From the NCBI GenBank assembly GCA_904063045.1, contig CAJFCJ010000003.1, positions 3,024,504-3,088,503 of the forward strand: a stretch of 64,000 nt of DNA, read 5' to 3'. The notes below the pieces were generated by a model. It made no database searches. It saw only the letters and a list, made by a program, of their open reading frames with translations, and was not told the origin of the DNA. The DNA comes from Dimorphilus gyrociliatus. Taxonomy: Eukaryota > Annelida > Polychaeta > Dinophilidae. Positions 39,035 through 52,214 of the stretch are shown here, piece by piece (positions within the stretch are counted from its first letter, which is position 1; each line of letters begins with the position of its first letter). The position numbers and the translations under genes were made by a program.

Positions 39035-42000
39035 ATGGACGGTGATAAAGAGGAAAATGTGACGCCGAAAACGACTCTTATTAAACATAGACCGAATCAA
39101 GAGGGCTCCACAATCATGGTATGAGATTTCTTTACAGGGAGACGCTCAACACTACTAATAAAATAGACATTGTATTTTCTGCTCAATAGTCTTTTAGATC
39201 GATATTTACGTATATTACAATATTTTAAAGGCTAAATATCTCTCAAAAATAATTATTCTTTAAAAAGTTAATTACTTAGGTGGGACAAATATTTTTCGTC
39301 AGAGCCAATTAGAGCGACAAGTGTAAAATATATAGGCTCTAGTATGCGCTGTGAACGGCTACAGAGATAAGTAATTTAAAGGTAATCGAAAGGAAAAAGA
39401 ATAGAAATAGGCCAAGTGAGAGATAGAGAAGGAGAGATAGAAAAGAAAGAATGAACTCAAGAGGGAGATATGCAAAAGAGAGGATAAGAAGAAAAAATAA
39501 TAAAAGAACACAGCTAAAAGTAGTTTTTTTTACAAGGATATAAAGGGTATTAGTTCGATAAGGAGTTAGAAAATCGTTCTGTAAGTTGAATAATTCAATA
39601 AATGCAAACTTTATTCAGTTCTCCTATTAGAGCATTTAGCTCTTTACGATCAATCTTTCCTTTCTTCTTCTTCTCTAATTCTTTCTTTTTCTTACTTGAT
39701 AACCTCTTATTAAGATCCGAATAGACTATTGATATTAAAGAGAAAGTACTTAACAATGAAATGTTGCTAATATTATTTTGTTACCTTTTAAGTCGACTTT
39801 ACCCTGATTTTGATATCAACAACAGCAGATAGATAGTGCTGAAGAGGGTATAACGGCACAGGAAACGTCTCCAATTAAATTTTCTCATAAACAGGAAGAT
39901 GAAGAACAAGATGAGGTAATTTGATAACTTCACATTTTTTAGATTTTACTTTTCTTATTATTTTCATTTATCAAGTTTACGAAAAATATATTAAAATGAA
40001 TATAAACTACTGATACATTGGCTTTTTTCTCATGAATACGCCAAGAACTAGATATAAATCTTACTATGACTAATTTCTATCTTTTTTTCTTCATCTACTT
40101 ACTTAGAAGTTACTAGGATGCGAACAAGAAAATAAGGAAACGCCTAAATCAACTTTCGTTAAATATAGACCTAACATTGATGGCCCAACCATAACAGTAT
40201 AATATATAAATTCATTTGTTGAACTGAATAAAAAAGAATATTTTTCAATAGTTTGTTGTAACACCGGTTGATGAAGATCAAATAGATACTACTAACGAAG
40301 ATGTCCAAAGCAGAGTGGATGGTGATGTTCATCTAAAAGTACCAGAGAGAGTAGCTTCTGATTCCGATTCGACCTATGGTGATACATTTACATCGCAGAC
40401 GTCTATTACGCGTCTCCTGGCGCAAAAATTCAAAGTGAGTTGTTGAAAAATTAGCCTTTCAGAATATTGATTGAATTATTTTAACAAAAAAAAAACAAAT
40501 GCAAACGTACTCCTTTTCAAGGAATATAAAGCGGTGAGATTCTCTGAAGCTAGCAGAGAGCAGAGAAAGAGGAGTCTAGAGCCTGGGCCGAGAAGGAGAT
40601 TAATATCAAAATACGAAAGTCAAGACTATGATCCATGCGAAAATGCATTATTCTTAAAAGAACACGAGAAAGAAAAAGCCCTGGTAAGTGGAATTTCTTT
40701 ATTTAGGTTATCAGACTTTATTGAATGAAATAGATGAGAATATTTTACTCTATTCTAATTCCAAATGTTTCGAAAGGCATAAAAAAGGGAAAGGGAAAAA
40801 AGGGTAAAGAGGGTCGAAAGAGAAGATAAAAACAAAAATCTCCTATCTCCATACATAAATAGATGGATATATTGATATATGCAGTTGATACGTATTTACG
40901 AGATCCTTTTAATATTCTCTGATCCTCTTTTATGTTTAGGAGATTTTAGAATTAAATAAAATCAAAAACTAAAACATACCAGCTAGGGTAAAAATAGATG
41001 AAAATAACAGATAATATAAATCTGGTAGGGTGTTTAATCTAAATGAAATTTTGATTAATTGCATTAACTAATACAATTAAACTCATTGAAGCTTTATTCT
41101 ATTGAACCAATTTACTTGGACGGAAATGGGAATGTCGGAAGAGACAAATGAACAATCGACATTTTTATTTCTATTCTCATTTGGTCTTAATATAGTAAAT
41201 ACCAAATACAGCACGTCTTTAAGCATACGCCAATTACTTAGATAGATAAATAAAAAGGGCTACACCCATAAAATGAATCGATTTGACAAATTTATGTTCC
41301 TTAAAGAAATATTTACAAAAGACTTATAAATCATCCAGCTTACTCAAGAGATGAAATTACAGAGTTTAGGATGCTAAATATATAACGACTTAAAAATCTG
41401 CAAAATGGAATAATTACAATACAGATTTCTCTTTTTTTAATCAACCTTTATCTATTATGATTTTCAATTTATAATTAAAATAATTAAATAATTTCTTATG
41501 TAAATAGAACGCCTCTTAGGTGTTAATCATTGAATATTATATATATATATATTTGATCATATATTCAACCATTCTACAAAAAAGGCTGTATTTAAAGAAA
41601 GTTTAAGTCAGCAATTTTACAGCCTATCCCTAAAATTTATATTTCAGTATATATCATATATCAAATACAAAACAGTACTAGTTGTTTTTTATCAAAAAAA
41701 AGACAAAGAAAGAGAAAATAAGAAAAGCTTACCGAATAGAAAAAATTTTCCTTTTAGAATATAAAAGAATCTGAATCCTTAGTAAAAAGATTAGACAGAG
41801 TCTTTTACTGATTCAACTGGCCTATACAAAAATTATGATACTGAAAGCAAGAGAATATAGGAGAATGAAAAATATTTAATTTGCCTTAATGATCTTGACG
41901 AGTAAACTATACGACAATTCTAGCTTTAAAATGTTAAAATGCAAAAATTCGAGGATGTAGATTATTGCTGGTGAAAAAACGGAAGTTGACCGAAGAGTTG

Positions 42001-42909
42001 GTTGAGTGCATCCAGAGTCTATAATTCGCATAAGAGCAACTTTTTCGAAAGCGCTCGCCTTCAAACAATCAATAAAAATTATACATGTACCATAAATAAC
42101 ATACAAATATTAGTAGAATTCTATATCATATATCTTACTACGTCCATTCCGTAAAAGCTTGTTTATAAAGTAGAAGAGTAAGTAGTCCTATATAAAGCAT
42201 TAGGGAATATTATCTTAAATAAAGACGAGAAATTTTCTTTTAATTAATAAATTAAATTAGAATAAAGAAATTAACATTTTTTAGTAATAAACAAAAAGAA
42301 AAGAAATTTAAAAATAATAAATTAACAATAATTAATATAAAGAAATCAAATCCAGCGAAATTCTATATTGGTTAGAATATTTCGTTATACCTTTAGATAG
42401 TAATTCTATATTTGTTACCAGAAAATAATAGTAATATGAGATAATAATTAAAATTAGTAAGAAGTCTGCAGAGATTCAATATATGTATGGAATATAATAA
42501 AGTACACATGCCTGTCTCTTTCTGTCTCTCTGTCTCTCTCTCTCTACGATCTATGCAGGGTATTTTATTCCCGTAGCTTTTACTTACGATATAACATGTA
42601 GTATATGTGAACAAGTTTACGAGCTTTTCTTTCGTAGAATTGTTCGCTGTCACAATCTTTTTTTTATCCTCCAATGGGAAAAACCACTGGAACAGAAAGA
42701 TTGATTTCTCTTCTATCTAATGGCGCTATCGACCTTCAAACGTTTAAATAGACGCTTTTTATAAAATGAAATTGGACGAAAAGAGAAGAAAATTGATGAA
42801 AAATTAAGTCAACAATTTTAGAGAATGTTTTCAGCTTAATAAACATCACTATCGGTTTTAGTAATGAAATTAATTTGATATATAAATCTTAGTGAGAAAC
42901 TATATATAT

Positions 42910-42952
<43 letters not shown>

Positions 42953-45900
42953 AAGAAAGAGAGAGTAGAGCAATGCTTTAATATATATATTTAGCATATA
43001 TACTGTATATATATCTGACACATAAGAAAATAAATAAAAAAGGAAAGCTTTCGAGGCGTTTCTTTAATAAACTCTTAATATATTCTATATTTAATAAATA
43101 GTTTAGAAGAAAGCATTTTCATGACCTGCAGAGCCAAAGTTCTCAACAATCTCTTATGTAAATATGGAATGTGTAAAATTAGAGGAGATCTTGTAAAATT
43201 TTAGACGTAAATTGCTTGACAAATCAATGATTCTTATAGATATTTTATTGATATAATATAGTAATTGTTATTCTAAGCAGAATATTGAAAAGTGTATAAA
43301 CCAAACTGAAAAGTAATTTATGTTTTCCGTTTGGCGTCACGTGAAATGGAATTTTAAGTAGATAGATTTTGGATTTACACTAACTTCTCTTCTTTAGCAA
43401 TATTAAGGCAGTAATTATTCTATACATTCAAACTAGATTTGAGTTTTAAAGCCATTTCGAAGCTTCCAAAGTATAACAAAAGCATCTATAAATTTTTTCC
43501 TTTTGTATTAGCGAACTTGGTCGATTTGTTAAGATAGCTTTGATTAATTTATTAGGAATTTAATTATTATATTAACAGGTGGTATGGATCTCTAAGATCT
43601 TTGATGGCTAGGTTTTAGTCACGCTGTCTCTTAAGATAAATCGAATTAGATCCATCGGTCCAAGTTAACGGCTCCAAATTAAGCCAATCAGTCATCCAAT
43701 ATAATTTTGTTCCCATTCCCTCTTCTTCCATTTTCCCTTTATAAAAAAGATTTGCTATACTAAACTTTAGAGCAAAGTATAGGCTGAAATGTTTTTACAC
43801 CCTATACATCTTGATTATATAACCATTAAGCAAAATTCTATGAATACAGAAAATCCAACGTAAATGGCTGGCCCGTTGGGTGGTGATGATGCTGATTGGC
43901 GTTGGGACGGCGGCTGTAGCAACTGTTATTGAAGTCTCTATCGAACTATGTGCCAAGTACAAGTTTTATACTCTTACAGAACGTAAATAAATCGATTAAC
44001 GATCAGATACAATTGTTTATATGCAAAAATATTTTATCGGATCGTTTCGTATTAATACAGTAACCAAGATGTGCAAAGAAGACGAATTATGTCTAATTAT
44101 ACCGCTAGTCGTCTGGATGCTCATTAATTCGGTGCTAGTTTGTCTTGGTTGTTTACTAGTCACGAAATTGGAACCTCAGGCAGCTGGTTCTGGGATACCG
44201 CAAATTAAATGCTACTTGAATGGCGTAAAAATTCCTGGATTACTAACGTTGAAAGCTCTTCTTGCCAAGGTTTTCGGTGTTATTTTATCTGTGAGTGGAG
44301 GTTTAGTTTGCGGTAAGGAAGGCCCCATGATTCATTCAGGAGCGATTGTTGCTGCCGGAGTATCTCAAGGTCGAAGTAGGGTATTCAATAAAGATTTTCG
44401 AATTTTTGAATACCTTAGGTAAGTTAATCAAATTACCTTAAGCTTAAAGTTTAATAAACAACTTTCGGTGTTATGTATAGGTCCGATACTGAACGGCGAG
44501 ATTTTGTTAGCGGTGGGGCAGCCGCCGGGGTAGCAGCGGCTTTTGGGGCTCCGGTTGGTGGTGTTCTTTTCAGCTTGGAAGAAGGAGCGAGCTTCTGGAA
44601 TCAATTGCTAACTTGGCGTATCGTTTTCGCCTCTATGACTGCTACATTTGTGGTCAACGTCGTTTTATCGGCAGTTCATGGACATCCAGCCGATATGAGT
44701 AATCCTGGTTTGATCTCGTTTGGTAAATTTACGGATATAAGATACCGAGTTATAGAAATACCAATTTTTTTGCTTATGGGAGCTTTAGGGGGTTTACTGG
44801 GAGCTGGGTTTTGTTCAATAAATGCAAAATTAATTCTTTTTCGTAAGAAAAACATAAGAACAACAACTGCAAAAGTTTTAGAAGCAGTAATAGTTGCAGC
44901 CTTATCAGCTGTATCCTCTTTTGTTTGTATGTACGTAATATCGGATTGTGCCAAGAACGAAGTTCAAGGAGAACACCGCAGTGGCAGGTAAATAAAAATA
45001 GATATATTAAAGCATAAAATTCTACCGCAAAATTATTCTTGACATCGCACTTAAAATTGTCAAATATGTACTTGTAATCCATGAAATAATTAGTAAGAGC
45101 AAACGTAGCCTAATTGATAGGAATTTTTTTCTCTTACGTGTTTTTAACCTTCATACTATTGTTTTCTACTGGCTTTTGTTATTATGTACACTTTTCTATT
45201 TGCAATAGGTTAAAGTTTACTTGTCCCGACGGGGAGCATAACATGCTGGCTTCTATCTTTTTTAAGACACCGGAGGAGGCACTTGTCGATATGCTTCACG
45301 ACAAAACTGACGCCTACTCCGTTAGGAGTTTAATAGTTTTCGTTCCACTCTATTTACTGCTTATGTGTTGGACGTGTGGATTAAGCGTTAGTACAGGATT
45401 TTTTATACCTTCTCTGCTAATCGGAGCCGCATGGGGGAGACTTGTCGGCGTTTTTATTCATCGTTACGTTCCCTGGGTGCATACTGATCAAAGTTTGGGA
45501 ATATATGCATTAGGTCGAATTTCATCAATTCTTTAACGTAAAAAACTGCCAATTTGAGATAAGCTATGATTCTCTATTACCCTCTTTATTAGAATCAAAC
45601 ATTAGCCTTCCTTTTTCCCATTTAAGGTAACTTATTATTTCAAATAGGAGTATAATATTTCACTCCTTACTTCTTACCATACGTACAGACCAACATTTTT
45701 ACCCTCTACTTTTATCTTCTCTTCTCAAACGTTCTACACCTGCTCTAACATTTTTGTCTATTCAATTTTGCTACCTTGTACAAAATCTAGCTCACTTCAA
45801 ACAATAATTTTGTCATATTTTCTAATATTGTCTCTTAAAAGCTGGGTGTGTTAGTAATCTATTTTAATAATAATAATAACACAATTATGGATTATGGATT

Positions 45901-48900
45901 AGCGCCAAAGTGGACACAGCAGGTGTTTTACTTTTTGCTATAATAAACAAAATGTATAGTTAAATACCTTGTTGCATGTATCTAAAACAAAGAAAACTTA
46001 CTTTGCCCGTTAATTATTTCATATTTAATAAGAAATCAAATTATTTGCCTATGTTTATATTTCTAATCCATTTCTCACTACTTAAATTTTTCATGGTCGT
46101 CTCTTTTATTTCTTTTATCCCTTCGACCCCTTTTAAAATTTTCTGAACTAAATTTTATTAATTAACGCCATCTAGCGAACTTTTAATCAATATACTCGTT
46201 TATATATAGTATGTGATTGAATTTTTAAGCTTAAGAAAAGATAGAGCAAGAAATCAAGATATCTGATATAGTACACAATATATATATATAGAAATAGGAT
46301 AAAAATAGATTTAATATTATACTAATTAATAATAGAGAAGAAAAATAATGTAATTTTTACTGCTTAAGGGTAATACTTAATATTTTCTATTTTAAACAAC
46401 TTTTAAACGATATTTCCACCCTTGAGACATTTATAATTTTACCTGAACCATTTTTCCAAAATCCCTTAGGTGTTTGGATATTTAAATGTCTAAAACGGTT
46501 ATGTAAATAAACAGCAATTCTTCTGTATGCTACATAAGCAAAAACATAGGAGCTAAGGAAGAAAATTCAGTTAGAAATTTTAACCTTGAGATTCTTTTGA
46601 TCGATTGAATTTTTATTATATTTTTGCATAATACTCAAGGTTTATTTTATCTTCTGCCTCTTGTTCTCTCTAGTCATTATTAAGATATTTATAAAGATAG
46701 AAAAGAAAATTCTATTCTTAGAATTGACATTTCTTGAATTATATTATAGCGATATAAAATAATACAATAATAAGACACGATTCAAGTTTTTTAAATGTTG
46801 AAATAATTTATAATCAATGAATTGGCAATTGTTGAAATTTGACTTATCAATGAATAAATAGTTGGTGCAGCATCTCAGCTAGGAGGAACTGTTCGAATGA
46901 CTATTTCGTTAACTGTTATGCTAATAGAATGTACGGGAGATGTAACTTTTGGTTTACCTGTTGTAATGGTTCTTATAGTTGCAAAATGGGTAGGGGATTT
47001 ATTTAATGGAGGATTATATGAATTGCAAATACAAATGATGGGAATACCTTTATTACCTTGGGAGCCTCCGGAAATGTCTTACGACATTACAGCGCAAAAT
47101 GTTATGAATAAGCCTGTTGCCGTTTTTAGGACAACTGAAACAGTTGATCGTATTGTACAAGTAAGTAGAATTTTAGACAAAAAGAAGTATAAATATTATA
47201 TATGAATGCCAAATTATTAATTATTATATCGTTATATTTAATTAGACAGTCCTACAGAGTAATTTTTTGGCACTTCTGCAGCAAAATATCTAGTTAATTA
47301 ATTATATTAGAGTAAATTACACATTTTCTCATCCCTTTAATATCATTGACATAATTATTTGGTAGCTAAAAATTAATGTATGATAAAGAGATTTCATATC
47401 TTATGAAAGCTTCTTCTTAACTAATTATTAAATTAGATAACGACGTAGCTCTTAAGTGGTATTTTCTAATGCATTCTTATTAAAAGGTGATGGAAAGCTT
47501 CCCTCATTCAGGATTTCCCGTTGTGGAACATTATCAACCTGGTAATATCGATTCTTCAACAGAAACATTTGGTAGATGCAAAGGACTAATTCTAAAATCG
47601 CAATTGTTACTATTGCTCAAACGGAAATGTTTTAAACCTCGTTGCGGATCGGCAAACTTAAATAATTCCAACAGTGACTCAATTCGGTTGGAAGATTTTA
47701 GAGACGCTTATCCTAAACATATGGGACTTTTAGTAAGTTAATTAAATATACTAGATATTAAACGCTGTATAATCTTTATAAATATGTAGAAATCTGTTAA
47801 GGGTCTCTCATATTTTCTAAATAATTCCGGTCGAAGGCAAAAAAAACTTAGCTTAACCTTTTATTTTCTTTTTTTCTATAAAAAAAAAAACAAATAATGA
47901 TCATTATTTTTATTCAAAGCAGCTGGTTATTTCTTTTAATAACTTTATAGTAAGAAGTAATATACTTATATATATATATATATATTAATTATCATATAAT
48001 ATAATGGCTTGTTTAGTTATAAGACCTGCTATAGATTAGTTAAGATAAAGAATTTATTAGATTTGAGCTATTTCTCTTCTTCCTTCATGAGGTGATGTTG
48101 TCATGTTAGCTAAAAGAAAAATAGAATAAAAAATAAAGAACAAGAATAACGAAAAATGTATGAAATTTGTAAGCCTCTAGACGCTTGAGAATTTACTTTG
48201 GCATTACTATGGGAATTCGATTAAATTTTCTCGCCATTGATGCATTTGGTCTATCTTTCGATAGACGGAATACTAATTTTTTCTCAGTAATAAAATGATT
48301 TTGAAGTCATGTTCAGATATATCATTAATATTAATAATAATGTTTACGTGCAGTCTAAAATAATAAGCCAATGAAAAGTTTGTAAGATACTTGTTGATAA
48401 AAGGTCAAAGAAGACGGAAGTTGATTAAAAGTAAAGAATAGAAGCTAAAAAAAGACGTTTTCTTTCTCTTTTCTATCGAATTCACTCTAGTAAAGTACTC
48501 TTTCTGTTTTTTTTGATAACCTTTTTAGTTTTCTTTTATTAAGGGAAAAAAAAAGGTTTAAATGAATTTTTATTGGAGATTTGCATTGCTTAATAAGTAT
48601 AGGCAAATGAATGAAAATAATAACATTATTTACAGTTATATGATAATAAATTGATTAGAGAAAGAATTTATAGCCACTAGATTGTATTCAAGAAGTGTAT
48701 ATATATATATATCTATATTTATATATATATATATCTTTACATATGAAATTGACAAATAAAGGATATTAATACAATATCTACTGTTAGAATAAAAAAAAAG
48801 CGTTTGTATCAAAGAAATTTTATTGATTTATCACTAATTTATTCACGAAATATTAAATATATATTCCCAAATCGAATTATTGATACCGATCTGAAAATAA

Positions 48901-49460
48901 AATATCCTTTTTAAGTAAATAATATTTAGTGAAGAAATGAATGCGATTTTCTTTTGAAAAGAAACATTAACTTTCTATTTGAGTAATTCATCTTAATATT
49001 AGGAGAAATATTTTTCATAGTTAGTTATTTTCTAGTTCATTTCTATCTGTCTATTTTGGGAATAGCAGGTGTTTTTTCGAGCATTTCGTTTGTTTTTTAT
49101 ACATATTTTTTTAGGAGGTTGACCTCACCGAAGATGAACGAAAATGTATATTAGACGTTAGACCTTATATGAATCCGTCTCCGTATACTGTTACTCAAAA
49201 TACATCCCTACCGAGAATGTTTCGACTGTTCAGAGGATTGGGATTAAGACACTTGATTGTTGTCAATGATCGTAATGAGGTAGGGCCATCTATTGGTGTA
49301 CATATAGAAATAAATTTCTTTATGAAATACGTATTTTATTCTCATTTGTTCCCCTTTTTAGGTTGTCGGAATGGTTACGAGAAAAGATTTAGCAAAATAT
49401 AAATTGAAGTCACGAGGTGTAAACGTTGAACTGCAGAAAATGCATATTCATTGGGAATGA
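39035..49460 (+). CDS. CLCN7: ClC-7-type chloride/proton exchanger
   Basis: Thirteen exons join in phase to 923 residues: 39035-39118, 39829-39915, 40107-40196, 40252-40434, 40522-40683, 43850-43982, 44007-44418, 44481-44987, 45209-45513, 46862-47160, 47487-47732, 49115-49279, 49362-49460. ClC-7 exchanges 2 Cl- for H+ in lysosomal membranes. Seen: [17 protein letters not shown] before the first helix (as in vertebrate ClC-7); [13 protein letters not shown] (307-319); GKEGP with gating Glu351; SLEEG with proton Glu418, spaced 67 residues as in human ClC-7; [16 protein letters not shown]; and two C-terminal CBS domains ([10 protein letters not shown]..., YMNPSPYTV...[23 protein letters not shown]). 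About 200 residues precede the membrane part, longer than in vertebrates (family near 805). Exons 1 and 3 encode related peptides. The largest intron (40684-43849, 3.2 kb) and those at 45514-46861 and 47733-49114 hold only A+T-rich sequence and microsatellites. The donor of exon 9 (G/GTCGAA) is weak. ClC-6 is the alternative; motifs favour ClC-7. Confidence 0.95.
42914..42949. repeat. (GA)n microsatellite in ClC-7 intron 5
   Basis: A pure GA run preceded by a short TA run. Confidence 0.9.
46167..46174 (-). promoter_or_regulatory. CTCF-like CGCTAGATGGCG site in ClC-7 intron 9
   Basis: Minus-strand CGCTAGATGGCG inside the 1.35-kb intron 45514-46861. It is the only exact copy of the word within this gene. 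Confidence 0.35.
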
Positions 49461-49670
49461 AGAATTCCTTATTGCTCCATTTTTTTCCTATTCTTTTTTA
49501 TAAAAAGCGTAATATATTGAACATATAGGAATTATACACAACTGTTTCTTTTCTTGCTTTTGACTGAAAGTTTTATTTACTAATGAAACGTTAAACATGT
49601 TGATCATTATGTAATATTTTTCAACAGATTGTATTATGTAAGAATTGAACATAGAATGTATTTCTCTCTT

Positions 49671-49674
<4 letters not shown>

Positions 49675-49724
<50 letters not shown>
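49675..49724. repeat. (CT)n microsatellite in ClC-7 3' UTR
   Basis: A pure CT run of about 50 bp. It lies between the ClC-7 stop codon and the candidate AATAAA, so it is probably transcribed. Confidence 0.9.
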
Positions 49725-49733
<9 letters not shown>

Positions 49734-50328
49734 CTCCTCCTTTTTTCTTCTACTTGCAATTGTATAACAGATATTTGCTGACCGAAGAAAACATTTTCTA
49801 CATCGTCTTTAAGAACGAAAGATAAGAGATAGTTCTTTCACAGTTCTGGGACTAGCACTGTAACTTGTTATACATTTTGTTTTGTTTCTTCTCCAAAAAA
49901 TTTTAATAAAAATTAATACGAAAACTTCCAAAAATCTATTCTTAATGTACTCGCTGATTTTATACAAACACACGTTCGTTTGTCAAGTTCGGTTAGTCTT
50001 TATTGATGATATTTTATAGCAATTGTATGAAAAGGAGAAAAGTGAATCAGATAAATTTTTTGTCAGTAAACTAGAGTAAAGTTAAATATGAACATCTTAT
50101 CTAACAGTAAGGTTTAAGTTCAATGTCATTGTGAAAACTATAGATTTTTTAATATTCACGAATTGCTATAATTTGGTTATAGGTCTGACTTGGCTTCCAA
50201 AGGTTTTTATACACTTAAACCCCTTAAATTGAATTAAACGAGAAAGTGCTTTTCAAACTATGATGAGATTCAAATTGTCCAAAATTGATTCTAATCAGAA
50301 ACTTTCACCTTAAGAATATGGGAAAACC

Positions 50329-50391
50329 TATAAAAAGATATCTTTTTATAAGATAAATTTTTATCTTATCTTTTTATAAGATAAATTTTAA
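50329..50391. repeat. Palindrome and direct-repeat cluster
   Basis: 50329-50350 is a perfect 22-bp palindrome centred on GATATC. A unit of about 23 bp containing CTTTTTATAAGATAAATTTT occurs twice head to tail (about 50340-50362 and 50368-50390). A second palindrome (ATAAGATAAA and its complement) spans the junction. The block could extrude a cruciform; no coding or mobile-element signature is attached. Confidence 0.6.
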
Positions 50392-50820
50392 ACTAGATAT
50401 AGGAAAAATTATACTTAAAGATACGTACAATCAATAATTAAAACAGAACGAGATAATGGATAAACTAGATTGATTGCCAATTTTATATTTAGAATACATC
50501 CTCTATGGGAACTATGGGTATTGAATAAACAGAAGGATGAAGTATGAAAAGTAGAAAATGAACGATAAAATAATAAAAAGAAAAGACAAGTGTACCAAAG
50601 CCTTGAATAAAAACTACAGAGAATACAAATACAATACAAAAGAGACTCAAGAAAAATTTACTCCACCCTTAACTGTTCTACATAGGCTTATCAGCTTTGA
50701 AATTCTGAATAAAATAGTATTGAGAAAATATTTTCTAACTTTTGCAATACAACTATTCAAAGCAAAATATATAATAAAAATTATTCATTATATATGATTT
50801 GCTAGAGATGAAGATATCTT

Positions 50821-51705
50821 ATGGAAGTCTTCATTTTTTACGTGTTGATTTCTTTACTTTTTGTTGGGAGTTGTGATAATGTACATTTACTTAAATCACC
50901 AAGAAGAGACTGCCCCAGAGTTCAGCATTTAGTATCTACTGTTTGTTCTGAAGCCATTTGCTTAGATACCATTCAAGTAAAGCCTAAAGAAAGGCCTTTA
51001 AGCATGAGATATCCAGTTTTAAATGAAAGTCAAATTAAACAACTAAGAGAAATACCAGGATTTATCGATGATAACTGTATGTGGTTGATATCTAGATTAT
51101 CTGATATGCAATGGATTAACGGAGTATATGGTTGCATTGGTCAAATTGGAGATGCTCATTTAAAAATTATTGGTTTACTCTCATTAAATTTAAATTTCAC
51201 TTTAGGTGAGAAAATGTTAGTTAGTGAAGAAAAAAATGTTATTTTAGAAAAATCTGATGAAATAGAGACAATTTTAAAAAATATGGGACCACTCAATTAT
51301 AAACTGCATAAAGGTTATATTGTCAATATGACGTCTGTAAGTGATTTCGAAAGGTTTCGATTTGTTAACATAAATGGTTGGAATGATCTAAATTTATTAA
51401 TTCGCTCTATGGACTATTCTACTTGTCTTTTAAGAGATGGTGGTATAATTAGTATTGACGAGATAGATGCTCCAGATTCATCAGCTTTACAAGCTGTCGA
51501 ATTATTTTTGTCCAAGCATGGTACTTCTGTTTTCACTCCTTTCATTCATGCAAAAAACAGACTTTTCCTTACAACAACAAACTATTTCAATAGCTATTAT
51601 CGCTTTTTCGTAGAGAATCGACATCTATTACTCGCCTACGGATTAAGGGAAGTAAGCTCAAAAAGATTTGGTGCCAGATATTCATACTTTATTTCTGAAG
51701 AATAA
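50821..51705 (+). CDS. Secretory-pathway class I methyltransferase-like protein, intronless
   Basis: A single open frame of 294 residues with a real ATG. Its codon pattern and amino-acid composition look coding, unlike the chance frames around it. Residues 1-19 form a signal peptide (MEVFIFYVLISLLFVGSCDN). The C-terminal half resembles SAM-dependent methyltransferases of the Methyltransf_24/FkbM type: FRFVNINGWNDLNLLIRSM matches the usual F-x-F-h-H-I-D-G-x-H, and LLRDGGIISIDEID matches the strand-5 region L-R-P-G-G-h-h-h-h-D-D. The following FTPFIHAKNRLFLTTTNYF also fits the family layout. The usual Asp and His are replaced by Asn and Trp, so catalysis is doubtful. The two neighbouring genes are intron-rich, so the absence of introns may mark a retrocopy. 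An out-of-frame ATG lies at 50808. AATAAA (51701-51706) overlaps the stop codon. The assignment to this fold is from pattern only. Confidence 0.6.
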   Translation: MEVFIFYVLISLLFVGSCDNVHLLKSPRRDCPRVQHLVSTVCSEAICLDTIQVKPKERPLSMRYPVLNESQIKQLREIPGFIDDNCMWLISRLSDMQWINGVYGCIGQIGDAHLKIIGLLSLNLNFTLGEKMLVSEEKNVILEKSDEIETILKNMGPLNYKLHKGYIVNMTSVSDFERFRFVNINGWNDLNLLIRSMDYSTCLLRDGGIISIDEIDAPDSSALQAVELFLSKHGTSVFTPFIHAKNRLFLTTTNYFNSYYRFFVENRHLLLAYGLREVSSKRFGARYSYFISEE

Positions 51706-52214
51706 AAACATTTTTTACATTTTAAATATAAATATATTTTCTACATGTGTTATTTGTCGAATCTACTTTTCGTATATAGAATGTAAGTCTCTCTTCTGGG
51801 AAAATGTCACATTTCACGTTTTCAGATGATTAACTGTCATCATCCTCTTTGATGCAATTCTAATCCCTGCTTGCATCTCTTCACTTAACCAGCTGAAATA
51901 TTTACTTTACTGTCATCATAAAAATACTGGATTTTTTTTTATTCACAATATTCCAACAAAATTGTTATTGCATTATTGTATCTTTTGTTTTTAATACTTT
52001 TGTATTGTTCGAATTACTTTTCAAGTGTTTAAAATAGATAAGTTAATTAGTCAAATTAAACATTTTTATCAACTTTTTATATCATAACCTTTGAATTAAT
52101 CATAAAAATAGAGTGAGAAATAACAGAATGTTCTGTGAATATTTTGATATATATATATATATATATATATACAGGTATATGTATAGATCCATTATAGAAA
52201 AAAGTCCAGTGATC
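51706..52214. other. Spacer between methyltransferase-like gene and TH
   Basis: A+T-rich with a (TA)n run at about 52148-52171. An acceptor-like CATTATAG at 52190-52197 precedes the TH start codon by about 17 bp. Nothing else was seen. Confidence 0.5.

Larger units (their letters stand above)
49461..50820. other. ClC-7 3' UTR and intergenic spacer
   Basis: A canonical AATAAA at 49905-49910 lies 445 bp past the ClC-7 stop and is a plausible poly(A) signal. The rest holds a long CT tract, an inverted/direct repeat cluster at 50329-50391, and no coding region. The frames at 50415-50639 and 50558-50797 overlap on opposite strands and look like chance. Confidence 0.5.

Noticed and set aside
41876-42674. 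Frames at 41876-42106 and 42393-42674 within ClC-7 intron 5
   Set aside because: Opposite strand to the host gene, A+T-rich composition, no domain or splice partners.
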